This document shows, piece by piece, positions 16,686 through 24,948 of a stretch of 38,898 nt of DNA. The stretch comes from a virus. The position numbers and the translations under genes are program-made. Every line of letters starts with the position of its first letter. Within the stretch, counting starts at the first letter, position 1. The stretch lies in the IMG/VR virus record IMGVR_UViG_3300044858_002126, positions 1 through 38,898 of that record. One strand, given 5' to 3'. The notes below the pieces were generated by a model that was not told the origin of the DNA, made no database searches, and worked only from the letters and a program-made list of their open reading frames with translations.

Positions 16686-19600
16686 ATGTCATCATTCCAG
16701 ACCGCGCTTGACGAAATCAGGAAGGCAGCGGAGTCCGCTGGTGCATTCGGAGGCACCAACGACATCGCATCCGCATTGTCAGATATCTCTGCCTCGATGG
16801 CATCAATCGAGCCGGGCGCCGCGCCGGGCATGGCTGCCGGGGAACAGGACCTCATGGGCATCGCCGCCCGCGAGTACGAGGACCAGTTGGTGGTCCCGAA
16901 GGTCCTGCCGATGCTCCCGGAGGCGGTTCGGTTCCCGTCGATTCAGGCCGAGCCGCAGGAGGTTGAGCGCGGCCTGCGGACGATGATGACGCAGGCGGCG
17001 CAGGCAATCGCGACGCCGGGCATGCGTGCCAAGTTCCTCGAATCCGTGCTGGACCCGCTGCTCGCGGTCACGGTCGGCACGGCTGCGCGGCCAGCCGCCC
17101 CGATGATGGCACAGGCCATTTCGCAGGCGCTTGAGCCGTCCGGGAGCGGCCTGACGGTCCAAGACCTGCGGACGGAGCAGATCGCCGCACGGGGCGCGCA
17201 GGCTGGAATGGCGGCCGGGCAGCAGGAGGGCGTCATGGGCGACATCGCCCGCGGCGTCGGGCAGAGCCTCCCGCAGTTCGCTGGCATGGCTGGCGCGGTC
17301 GTGACGGGCAACATCCCCGTGGCCGCGGCCATCGCCGCGCAGGCCGCGATCCCGCTGTCGTCCTATACGGCGGGGCAACTCGCCTACATGGACGAACTCG
17401 ACGCCAAGCGGGCGCGTGAGGCGCTCGAAGGGCGCGAACTGTCGGACTTCGACATGAACGCCATGCAGCGCCGCGCCACGGCAGCGGCCGTGGTCGAGAC
17501 GGGCGTGGAGGTGATCGGTGCTGCGACCGGAGCGAGGTTCGTCGGCAAGGCCGCGAAGGCCATCACGGCGACCCGTCCGGGCCGGGCGGTCGTCTCGACG
17601 CTCTCGAACGCTGGTCAGCCAGCCGTGAGCAGGATCCTCGCGTCGAAGGCCGGGCAGGCCGGGGCGCAGGCGTTCGCACGGGCCACGAACGGGACCGGGA
17701 GGATCGCCAGCGGGTTCATGGGCAACGCATCGCGGATCGTGCTTGCGTCGTCCGCGGAGGAGGGCGTGGAGGAACTGTCGTCCGCGGTCCTCCAGTCCCC
17801 GTTCACCGAGGCACCGCTGTCGAAGGACCTGACGGATGGGCTGTACTCGGCGTTCATCGGCGCGGCGGCTGGTGGCGTCGGCGGCGTCGGCGGCGTGACC
17901 GCGGCTGTCGGGCGCAAGGCGTACCTCAACAGGCAGGATGCGTTCCGCCCGGAGAGCGACGCCGAGGTCGTCATGCGGAACAGGCACGACGATGCCATGA
18001 AGGCCCGCACGAACTGGACGGAGGAACTCGACGAGACGCAGGCGGCGGAGGTGTCCGTCATCCTGAACAGCCTGAACGGGATGTCCCCGCAGGAGCGCGG
18101 GATCGCGCTTCGTGAACTGTCCGACGAGCGTGCCGACATCGAGAAGAAGGTGGACATCCTGCTGTCCTACAGGCAGGAACTCAACGCTGCGCTCGTCGGC
18201 GCACGCCAGTCGCAGGCGACCTACGAGACTGGCGCTTCCGAGCGTGCGGCAAAGGAAACGCTCGTTTCCGAGACGCAGGCCGCGCTCGACAAGGCGAACG
18301 CCGACTATCAGGCCGCACGCGACGCGCTCGCGGAGATGGAACTCGCGGCCGATACGGCTCGCCCGGCGCGTGTTGCCCGTCCCGGAAGGAAGGTCGTCAC
18401 GGTCGAGGATCGCCAGCAAGCGGTGACCGATGCGCAGAAGATGGCCACGGACGCGAAAGCCGCGCTCGACGCCGCGACCAAGGACGCGCTCGCAGCAGAG
18501 GGACTTGAGATCGCTCCGGGTCTGCGGATCGACCCTTCGAGTACGGTCGAGTCGCTCAATCAGGAGATCGGGCAGGTTGACGCGGAACTGCGTCTTGCCG
18601 TCACGGACAGCATGCTCGCAGGCGCGAAGTACGCCGCTGCCCGCGAGAAGATCGCGGACATGCCGATGGAGTTCAGGCAGCAGGAGCCCGTGCAGGTCCT
18701 CGACGCGGTCGGCAAGGCGTCAGGTGTGCAGATCGCGGAGGCAAAGGCCCCGAAGCGCGGAGGCCGCATCACGAAGGAACTTGAGGCGCTCGGCATCCGT
18801 GCCGTGTGGTTCCGCGCCCCGAATGGCAAGTTCGGCAGTCCCGCGTTCCACAGCATGGAGTCACGGGGCGTCGTTTACCTGAACGCGGACGCTGACATGT
18901 CGCAGGTCCGCGCCAAGGCGCTGCATGAGGTGTTCCACGACATCCAGATGTTCCGCCCGGAGATCGCGAAGGCGTATGCCGACCGCGTCGGCGTCGCTCC
19001 CGTGTATGCGGCCGGGGCGCAGTATGCGCGTGGCCGTGCGGAGTCCGCGCAGAAGGCGCGCCTCGACGCGCTTGCCCGCATACAGGACGCCGCGCTCCGC
19101 GCCGGGGTCGAGTTGCCGCAGGCAGCGGGACGCGCTGGCGCTGCACGCCTTGAGCAGGAGGGTCAGGCGGAGGTGTTCGGCGCGACCGCCGCCCGCGTGA
19201 CCGGGCGCGGGATCATCAACCCATTCGTGCAGTTCGCTGCCCGGCGCGGGCTCATGGGCCGCGATGTTGCCGCCGCTATGGCGGTCATCGACACGATGGC
19301 TCGCGCCGCCGCGGTCGAGCGCGTTCAGGGCGTGAAGCCAGTCGCGACGCTGTCCCCGCTCGCGAGGACGCTGCTCTGGTCGGAGGACATGGCGCTCGAT
19401 ATCGCATCGGAGATCGAGCAGGCTTCCGGCATGCCGCTCGCCGCGGAGCGTCCCGCCCCGGCAAAGCCAGCGCCCGGCGTGTCGATGGCCCGCGCCTCCG
19501 ACGCCGACTACCTCGCGGCGGTCGAGCGCAACGACATGGCGACGGCGCAGCGCATGGTGGACGAGGCGGCGATGGAGGCTGGATACACAGTTCGCGCGAA

Positions 19601-22600
19601 GCACGGTTCGCAAATTGCTGGTCTCACCAAATTTGATTTGACCCAGCGGCGGTTTGACCGATCCGAACGTGGCGTTGCGTGGTTTAGCGATAACGACAAC
19701 ACCGTCGGCAGATACGCACATACTGGCAATTACATTAATGTTCAACGGTTTATTGACACACTACAGGAAGACATGAAATCACCGCCACAAGGCGGCGTGT
19801 ATTTGCAAGACGAAAACGGCAAACAAGTTGGGCCATTTTATTCGTACAGCGTGGCGTCAGATAGATTGGGCGTGTTTTACATTCCCAATGATTCAGAGTT
19901 TGAACCGGGCTATTACGCATACACGCTTGGTACTGGAGATCCTGATGTTCACATCGGAATGACTCCAGACGAAGCCGTTTCCGGGTTGCGAAATTTTGTT
20001 GCCAATCAAACAAGCATGAGGCCGCCAGTAACAATGGCGGATGTCATTTACGACTCGTATTTGAAGTTGGAAAATCCGCTTGTTGTTGACATGGAAGGCA
20101 AGCAGAAGACCGAGCCGTGGAGCGAGTTGGTCGAACGCGCAAAGGCAGAGGGTCGAGATGGCATCATTGTCAAAAATGTCATTGACATTCCCGGTTCGCT
20201 GTTTGGATCCATGCCAGAGAACATCGAAGACTTCGCGGGAACTGTTTATGGAGTCTTCAGCCCAGAGCAAATCAAGTCCGCCGACCCCGTCACCCGCGAC
20301 GAGCAGGGCAACGTCGTCCCGCTGTCCAAGCGGTTCGACGTTACTACGCCGCTCATCTCGTTCTCCCGCGAAGGCGATGCCGAAGCGGCCAGCCTGCGCG
20401 AACAGATCGCCGTCCTTCAGCGCCAGATCCGCGACGTGCAGAACGTCACCGCGGCGCAGCGCACCAATGCCATCCGCGAGGTTCGTATCCTCGAACGCCG
20501 CCTGCTGACCGCGGAGCGCGTTGCGGAGCAGAAGACGTTGCAGGCGACCCGCGCCAAGATGCGCGTGGAACTGGAGCGCGAGGCGGCGAAGGAGGACATG
20601 GCCACTGCCGACGCGCAGATCGCCAAGTTGCAGACCCGGCTCGATGCGGCGAAGGCATCCGTGCAGTCGCTCAAGCAGGAAGTGTCGTCGCTTCGTCGCG
20701 GCGAGAATCTTGAGCAGCGACTTGCGGATGCGGAGGAGACGGCGCAGCGTGCCATCGACTTCGCGTATGCCATCGGTCGGCGCGAGGGCTTGGTGGCCGG
20801 GCAGGTCGAGGGCCAGAGGCAGGAGCGCCGCGTCGTTCGCAAACTGTCCGAGCGGCTCGCCACCGTCGAGGAGCGGCTGGACAAGGCCGTGCCTGCCCTG
20901 CGCGAGGCGAGGACGCAGATCAAGCAGGACGCGGCCGCTGCGCAGCGTGCGATCGACTTCGCATACGGGATGGGGCTGGCGAAGGGCCGCGTTCAGGGCG
21001 TGATGGAAGGCCGTCGGCAGGTCCTCAAGAAGATGGCGCAGCGCGAGGACACGCTCCAGCGACAGTTGTTCGAGTTGCGAGAGATATCGCGGATGCGCGC
21101 CGACCAGAAGGAGCAGGTCGCGGACGCCATCAGGCGCATCGCCACCGATGCCGTGCGGATGCTGCCCGAGCGCCTGCGCGGCCCGCTTGCCGTGCGCGTC
21201 GCCAACGCCAAGACGCTGGCGCAGGCGAACAGGGTGGCTGTCGAGGCCGTGAAGGTCGCCGCGAACAACGAGATCGCGCAGTCCATCGAGGCGATCAGGA
21301 AGTTGCGCAAGACGCTGAACAAGCGCGGCATGACGTACTCGGCCCGGACAGGCATCGGGTCGCTGCTCGATCAGGCAGAGGATGGGCTGCGTACCGCGAC
21401 CGGGCGACGCCTTCGCGCCGCCGTGCAGGTGCAGCGCGGCGCTGCTCCTGCGCTCGTCAATGCGGTCGAGGTGTATGCGGCGGTCGTGAACGCTTCCGCG
21501 CTCGTCGAGCAGGCCGTCCTGCGGTATCAGGTGGACAGGCAGCAGTACCTCGCGCAGCGTGCCGCCCGCATCGCCCGCTACGACGCGCTTCGTCAGGGAC
21601 TTGTCCAGAACATGGCCGGGCGACCGACGCTTGCGGAGTCGGAGCGCGCAGACAGGGCCGCGACGATCCCGTTCTACCGCCGCGTCAGCCGTGCGAACAG
21701 CGACATCTACACGATGATGCTCGAACTGGAGGGAACGGACGCCGGGGTAATCAACGACCTGCTCTCGGCAGCGCAGGCAGGGAAGGGCGAGTCGTCGCTT
21801 GAGCATGCGTCCATCCTTCGGCAGGTCGTCCCGGTTCTTCAGGCGGCCGGGTACGAGGACATCAACGACTACGCGCTGAAGAACGGCCTGCTCGGAGACG
21901 CATCCGCGAACCTCCGCACGGTGCAGATGGGCGGTCAGGACGTGACGCTCCCGGTCGGGACGATCCTGTCGATCGCCGCGATGGACGACGAGACGCTAGC
22001 GCTGTTCCCGGACAAGCCGGGCGTCGTCGGTCAGGGGGTCACGTTCGCCGGGGCCACGACCACGAAGGTCTTCTACCCGTCGCGTCAGGACATCGAGGCA
22101 ATCCGGTCGAGTCTTTCCGCGGAGGAGCGGGGGATCGTGACCGCCATGAAGGGCGTCCTCGAAACGCAGATCCGCGACCGCGTGATGGATGCGGTGTTCG
22201 CGGTCGAGGGCGACCAGCCCCCGGTGGTGCAGAACTACTGGCCACGCGTGCGGCAGTCGAGGCAGAAGTCTGACGCGAGCATCCTGAACGCGAGCGCCGG
22301 GAACCTCGTCCGCGGCGCGCTCACGAACGTCGGGTTCGCGCAGGCGCGCACTGGCGGGTCGGAGCCGCTCATCTACCGCGACGCCTTCCAGACTTGGGAG
22401 CGCCACGTTCAGGTTGCGCTCGACATGATCCACATGGCGCAGCCGTACCGCGACGCGGCCACGGTCCTGACCGATCCGGCGGTCGTCTCCGGGATCGACA
22501 GGCAGTTCGGTGAGGGGACGGCGGAGCGAGTCCTCGCCGTGTTCTCGAACGGCGTCGGTGCCACCGCCCGCAGCAACCCGACGATCATCGACAAGTTGAC

Positions 22601-23843
22601 GAACAACGTGACCGGAGCGGTCCTCGCGCTGCGTCCGCGGACGCTCGCGAAGGTCCTGATCGGCGGCCAGTTGCGCCTCGCGAGCGAGATCCCGCTCGGG
22701 TACTGGTCGAAGGGAGTCGCCCGTGCCGCGTCGCGCCTGCGCAGTCCGGCGGCGTGGGACGCCCGCGTCGAGGAGATCCACTCCGTCAACGGGTACTTCA
22801 GCAGACGCCACCAGTTGCACATGCGCTCGATCATCAGCGGGTCGCTGTCGGACTCCGACCGCGTGACGCTCTCGACGGCATGGCAGTCGATGATCGACTC
22901 CTTCCGTGCGGCAGGGCAGAACCTCGCCGCGGCGCAGTTGACTGATGCGGCCGGGCGTTTCAAGGACGCGAGCAACGGCGCGAACATGATGATCGCCTCG
23001 GTGGTGGACATGCTCCGTTACATGGACGAGCAGATCATGCTCGCCGCGGTCGAGGCCCGTCTCGCGGAGATCGAGGACGAGGGGGTGCTGACCGGGCAGG
23101 ACGCGCTGCGCGAGGCCGCGCTCCGCGCCGAGCGCGACTTCCGCAGGACGCAGAACGCGAGCGACGAGTTTGACGACAGCCTGTTGTCCGCGCACAATCG
23201 CGTCAAGGGCGCGTCCGGGTGGCGCATCTTCTTCCCGTTCAGCAGCGACCCGGTCAAGGCACGCAACCAGATCCGGCGGGCCTACCTGTCGGGCGAGAGG
23301 CGGCTGGAGACGGGGCTTGCCATCGGCTCGAACATGGCGGCCAGCACGATCATCGGTGCCGCGTCGACAGCAACCGTCGGGTACATGGTGTCTGTCCTCG
23401 CCGGGCTTCTCGGCGGAGACGGCCCGAGCGACGAGGAGGAGAAGAAGGCGATGGAGGAGGCCAAGCGCCTGCCCGTCGCGGTCGCGAACGAGGCCATGTC
23501 GTCCTCGCTCGGCTACCTCGGAATCGTCCTCGGATGGGTGACGAGCGCGTTCCAGTACCGCCGTGCGCCGTTCACGCCCATTGCCGTTCGTCCGCTGGAG
23601 CAGGTCGTGCGCGAGACGACCGGGCCGAAGCCGATTCCCGAGCGCGTGGTGGCCGCGATGCTCGCCGCCTCGCAGTTCGCCGGGTTCCCGATGTACGGGC
23701 TGTACCAGTTCGTGCGCGACTTCTTCCCGAAGCCGCATTCCGAGCGCGAGTCGCAGACTCCTGCCGAGCGCCTGCGCGAGCGCATGACGCCAGAGGCGGT
23801 ACGCGAGCGCATCAGGCGGCGCATGGAGCAGTTGCGGCCCTAG
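16686..23843 (+). CDS. Giant internal virion protein with HExxH and ADP-ribosyltransferase-like domains
   Basis: 2385 residues, the largest gene. Visible parts in order: helical, hydrophobic N-terminal third; HEVFH at residues 747-751 (HExxH zinc-protease motif) in KALHEVFHD; an ADP-ribosyltransferase-like segment, residues about 960-1215, opening with KHG (His973) and closing with FSPEQIKSA and PVTRDEQGNVVPLS, as in the ART domains of phage polyvalent proteins; long coiled coils about 1240-1500 with a duplicated AQRAIDFAY unit near residues 1353 and 1419; and C-terminal hydrophobic segments about 2212-2245. Polyvalent proteins of this kind are packaged and delivered with the DNA, where they can protect it or modify host proteins. 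The DNA of the ART part is lower in GC than its surroundings. The stop TAG overlaps the stop of the converging gene. Confidence 0.8.
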   Translation: MSSFQTALDEIRKAAESAGAFGGTNDIASALSDISASMASIEPGAAPGMAAGEQDLMGIAAREYEDQLVVPKVLPMLPEAVRFPSIQAEPQEVERGLRTMMTQAAQAIATPGMRAKFLESVLDPLLAVTVGTAARPAAPMMAQAISQALEPSGSGLTVQDLRTEQIAARGAQAGMAAGQQEGVMGDIARGVGQSLPQFAGMAGAVVTGNIPVAAAIAAQAAIPLSSYTAGQLAYMDELDAKRAREALEGRELSDFDMNAMQRRATAAAVVETGVEVIGAATGARFVGKAAKAITATRPGRAVVSTLSNAGQPAVSRILASKAGQAGAQAFARATNGTGRIASGFMGNASRIVLASSAEEGVEELSSAVLQSPFTEAPLSKDLTDGLYSAFIGAAAGGVGGVGGVTAAVGRKAYLNRQDAFRPESDAEVVMRNRHDDAMKARTNWTEELDETQAAEVSVILNSLNGMSPQERGIALRELSDERADIEKKVDILLSYRQELNAALVGARQSQATYETGASERAAKETLVSETQAALDKANADYQAARDALAEMELAADTARPARVARPGRKVVTVEDRQQAVTDAQKMATDAKAALDAATKDALAAEGLEIAPGLRIDPSSTVESLNQEIGQVDAELRLAVTDSMLAGAKYAAAREKIADMPMEFRQQEPVQVLDAVGKASGVQIAEAKAPKRGGRITKELEALGIRAVWFRAPNGKFGSPAFHSMESRGVVYLNADADMSQVRAKALHEVFHDIQMFRPEIAKAYADRVGVAPVYAAGAQYARGRAESAQKARLDALARIQDAALRAGVELPQAAGRAGAARLEQEGQAEVFGATAARVTGRGIINPFVQFAARRGLMGRDVAAAMAVIDTMARAAAVERVQGVKPVATLSPLARTLLWSEDMALDIASEIEQASGMPLAAERPAPAKPAPGVSMARASDADYLAAVERNDMATAQRMVDEAAMEAGYTVRAKHGSQIAGLTKFDLTQRRFDRSERGVAWFSDNDNTVGRYAHTGNYINVQRFIDTLQEDMKSPPQGGVYLQDENGKQVGPFYSYSVASDRLGVFYIPNDSEFEPGYYAYTLGTGDPDVHIGMTPDEAVSGLRNFVANQTSMRPPVTMADVIYDSYLKLENPLVVDMEGKQKTEPWSELVERAKAEGRDGIIVKNVIDIPGSLFGSMPENIEDFAGTVYGVFSPEQIKSADPVTRDEQGNVVPLSKRFDVTTPLISFSREGDAEAASLREQIAVLQRQIRDVQNVTAAQRTNAIREVRILERRLLTAERVAEQKTLQATRAKMRVELEREAAKEDMATADAQIAKLQTRLDAAKASVQSLKQEVSSLRRGENLEQRLADAEETAQRAIDFAYAIGRREGLVAGQVEGQRQERRVVRKLSERLATVEERLDKAVPALREARTQIKQDAAAAQRAIDFAYGMGLAKGRVQGVMEGRRQVLKKMAQREDTLQRQLFELREISRMRADQKEQVADAIRRIATDAVRMLPERLRGPLAVRVANAKTLAQANRVAVEAVKVAANNEIAQSIEAIRKLRKTLNKRGMTYSARTGIGSLLDQAEDGLRTATGRRLRAAVQVQRGAAPALVNAVEVYAAVVNASALVEQAVLRYQVDRQQYLAQRAARIARYDALRQGLVQNMAGRPTLAESERADRAATIPFYRRVSRANSDIYTMMLELEGTDAGVINDLLSAAQAGKGESSLEHASILRQVVPVLQAAGYEDINDYALKNGLLGDASANLRTVQMGGQDVTLPVGTILSIAAMDDETLALFPDKPGVVGQGVTFAGATTTKVFYPSRQDIEAIRSSLSAEERGIVTAMKGVLETQIRDRVMDAVFAVEGDQPPVVQNYWPRVRQSRQKSDASILNASAGNLVRGALTNVGFAQARTGGSEPLIYRDAFQTWERHVQVALDMIHMAQPYRDAATVLTDPAVVSGIDRQFGEGTAERVLAVFSNGVGATARSNPTIIDKLTNNVTGAVLALRPRTLAKVLIGGQLRLASEIPLGYWSKGVARAASRLRSPAAWDARVEEIHSVNGYFSRRHQLHMRSIISGSLSDSDRVTLSTAWQSMIDSFRAAGQNLAAAQLTDAAGRFKDASNGANMMIASVVDMLRYMDEQIMLAAVEARLAEIEDEGVLTGQDALREAALRAERDFRRTQNASDEFDDSLLSAHNRVKGASGWRIFFPFSSDPVKARNQIRRAYLSGERRLETGLAIGSNMAASTIIGAASTATVGYMVSVLAGLLGGDGPSDEEEKKAMEEAKRLPVAVANEAMSSSLGYLGIVLGWVTSAFQYRRAPFTPIAVRPLEQVVRETTGPKPIPERVVAAMLAASQFAGFPMYGLYQFVRDFFPKPHSERESQTPAERLRERMTPEAVRERIRRRMEQLRP
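19590..20275 (+). other. Lower-GC insert encoding the ART-like domain
   Basis: Within the giant gene this block is close to half GC by eye, against roughly two thirds on both sides, and codon choice changes with it (more AAA, TTT, AAT and TTG). The change is abrupt at both ends, after GGATACACAG and before GTCCGCCGACCCCGTC. It coincides with the ADP-ribosyltransferase-like segment, which suggests the domain was acquired separately. Confidence 0.65.
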
Positions 23844-24676
23844 GCGGCAGCCCGCTTCTTCCACACGGCGACGTGGTTTCGGATCGACTTGTCCGCGAGT
23901 TCCGCCGATAGGGAGTTCTTCGGGCGGACGCCCGTGGTCGCCCATTTCGCGAACCAGCCTTCCCATATCCGCAGCGCCTCGCGGCCCGTAAGTCCCTTGT
24001 TGCAGAGGACCCGCATCACGTCGGTCAGTTCCTCGACGATCGCCTTGTGCGCCATGTCCCGTGCGTCGGCCATGACCTGCTCGGCGCTGACCGCCTTGCG
24101 GGTTCCGTCGAGTTCACGGGCGAACAGGTCGCCGCTCCTCGCCCGTTCGAGCCGGGTCGCGATGGTCGGGTTGGACCGTGCGATCCTGTCGAGTTGGTCG
24201 GTCGGAGGCTTCCAGTCGAACTCCTCCACCACCTCCCCCCGCTTGCGGGGGGTAGGGGGGTTGTTTGTGGTTGTGGTTGTGGTTGTAGTGGGCATGCTTG
24301 ACGCATGCTCGTCGCATTCGTCCGGCATGCTCGGAGCATCGCGCTTGCCCTTCCATCTGCTCTTGGCGGCGACGGTCGCACGCTCGGAAGCCCTTGCCCT
24401 GCGGTCGGTTGCGCTGTTTCGCTCCTGTTCGAGGCGCGGATGGGACAGCATCCCGTCCTTTTCGAGGACGAAACGGGCGCGAAGAACGGCCCAGTCCTCG
24501 CTGGTGATGTCGCACCGGGTCATGCGTGCGCATGTCTCTCGGTTGTCAGGAATGCCGCCGTTCGTCCACGCATACATGAGCAGTTGGGTGTACGCCCACC
24601 CCTGCACCGCGGTCAGGGTGGCGGTGCTGACGAGAAAGTCGGTCGGATACATCGAGAACCACGGAAGATTCGGCAT
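23840..24676 (-). CDS. DUF1376-family replication protein
   Basis: ATG at 24676 with GGAGG seven bases upstream gives MPNLPWFSMYPTDFLVSTAT, about 278 residues. The PWF..YPTDFL start, the LMYAWTNGGIP and ITSEDWAVL segments and a DGMLSHPRLEQER helix match DUF1376 (YdaU-like) proteins, many of which lie where replication initiators or helicase loaders do. A Thr-rich, Pro-rich linker follows about residue 132, then a C-terminal helical domain (EALRIWEGWFAKWATTG). The gene is alone on the minus strand, has its own promoter and a structured leader, and carries repeat DNA inside it (24232-24346), as lambda O carries ori. A replication role is inferred from family and context. Confidence 0.75.
   Translation of the reverse strand: MPNLPWFSMYPTDFLVSTATLTAVQGWAYTQLLMYAWTNGGIPDNRETCARMTRCDITSEDWAVLRARFVLEKDGMLSHPRLEQERNSATDRRARASERATVAAKSRWKGKRDAPSMPDECDEHASSMPTTTTTTTTNNPPTPRKRGEVVEEFDWKPPTDQLDRIARSNPTIATRLERARSGDLFARELDGTRKAVSAEQVMADARDMAHKAIVEELTDVMRVLCNKGLTGREALRIWEGWFAKWATTGVRPKNSLSAELADKSIRNHVAVWKKRAAA
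24232..24291 (-). repeat. C-rich hairpin and ACAACC tract, copy 1 of a dispersed element
   Basis: Read on the minus strand: GCCCACTACAACCACAACCA, more ACAACC units, CCCCCCTACCCCCC, then a perfect CCCCCCGC/GCGGGGGG hairpin. A homologous order of the same blocks lies in the terminase gene at 36601-36690. Both copies follow AAGCATGC-type repeats. Confidence 0.8.
24292..24346. repeat. Five 11-bp iteron-like repeats
   Basis: GCATG or GCAT(T/C) recurs exactly every 11 bases: GCATGCTTGAC (24292), GCATGCTCGTC (24303), GCATTCGTCCG (24314), GCATGCTCGGA (24325) and GCATCGCGCTT (24336, degenerate). One-helical-turn spacing inside a replication gene is typical of initiator-binding iterons. Confidence 0.6.
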
Positions 24677-24696
24677 GGAGCCTCCAATAAACCGGG

Positions 24697-24770
24697 GTGG
24701 CGCGGGGAGCAGGTGCAAGCGTACCCGCGCCACGCCCGGCATCAGGATGTCGAGAGGGTTGCACCTGCTC
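24697..24770 (-). promoter_or_regulatory. Crossing inverted repeats (possible pseudoknot) in the DUF1376 leader
   Basis: Two perfect stems interleave. Stem A pairs GTGGCGCGGG (24697-24706) with CCCGCGCCAC (24724-24733). Stem B pairs GAGCAGGTGCAA (24707-24718) with TTGCACCTGCTC (24759-24770). The order A-B-A'-B' is that of an H-type pseudoknot, or of two mutually exclusive folds. It ends 20 bases upstream of the DUF1376 start, next to its GGAGG. A DNA operator is an alternative. Confidence 0.6.
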
Positions 24771-24780
24771 TCGGGCGGGA

Positions 24781-24808
24781 ATCATACAGCCATTCCTTGA
24801 CAGGTCAA
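24781..24808 (-). promoter_or_regulatory. Sigma-70 promoter for the DUF1376 gene
   Basis: On the minus strand TTGACC (24808-24803), a 16-bp spacer and TATGAT (24786-24781). It would give a leader of about 95 bases containing the crossing inverted repeats. Its -35 box sits in the palindrome shared with the divergent promoter. Confidence 0.65.
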
Positions 24809-24809
24809 G
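24796..24809. promoter_or_regulatory. Palindrome CTTGAC-AG-GTCAAG across both -35 boxes
   Basis: A 6+2+6 inverted repeat that contains the -35 hexamers of the two divergent promoters, TTGACA on plus and TTGACC on minus. A repressor bound here, or polymerase at one promoter, would block the other. Confidence 0.6.
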
Positions 24810-24824
24810 CGGCGGGTGTATATT
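24797..24824 (+). promoter_or_regulatory. Strong sigma-70 promoter for the rightward early operon
   Basis: TTGACA (24797-24802), a 16-bp spacer and TATATT (24819-24824). It faces the metallophosphoesterase gene, with a terminator-like hairpin in its leader. Confidence 0.8.
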
Positions 24825-24830
24825 TCCTCC

Positions 24831-24920
24831 GCCACATGTCGGACGGTCTGCCGACTGCTGGCTTTCCTTGCCCCCGGAAGCAGCACCCGTGCATCCAAAC
24901 GCCGGGTGCTGTTCTTTCCT
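24831..24920 (+). ncRNA. Short structured leader RNA ending in a terminator
   Basis: From the predicted start near 24831 the RNA would hold a small GTCGG/CCGAC hairpin (24838-24855) and then the terminator hairpin at 24881-24911. It could be an attenuated leader or a free RNA of about 85 bases. A 33-codon frame (ATG 24836 to TAG 24935) also crosses the terminator, starting MSDGLPTAGFPCPRKQH, but has no Shine-Dalgarno. Confidence 0.4.
24881..24920 (+). terminator. Intrinsic terminator in the early leader
   Basis: CAGCACCCG (24881-24889) pairs perfectly with CGGGTGCTG (24903-24911) around a 13-base loop, and TTCTTTCCTT follows. It lies between the early promoter and the first early gene (24949), so an antitermination or attenuation step may control the operon. 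Confidence 0.65.
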
Positions 24921-24948
24921 TGATGGTCGGACTGTAGGGTGTGGTGCC

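Noticed and set aside
24292-24346. CRISPR array
   Set aside because: Repeats are 11 bp in direct succession without spacers and lie inside a coding gene.
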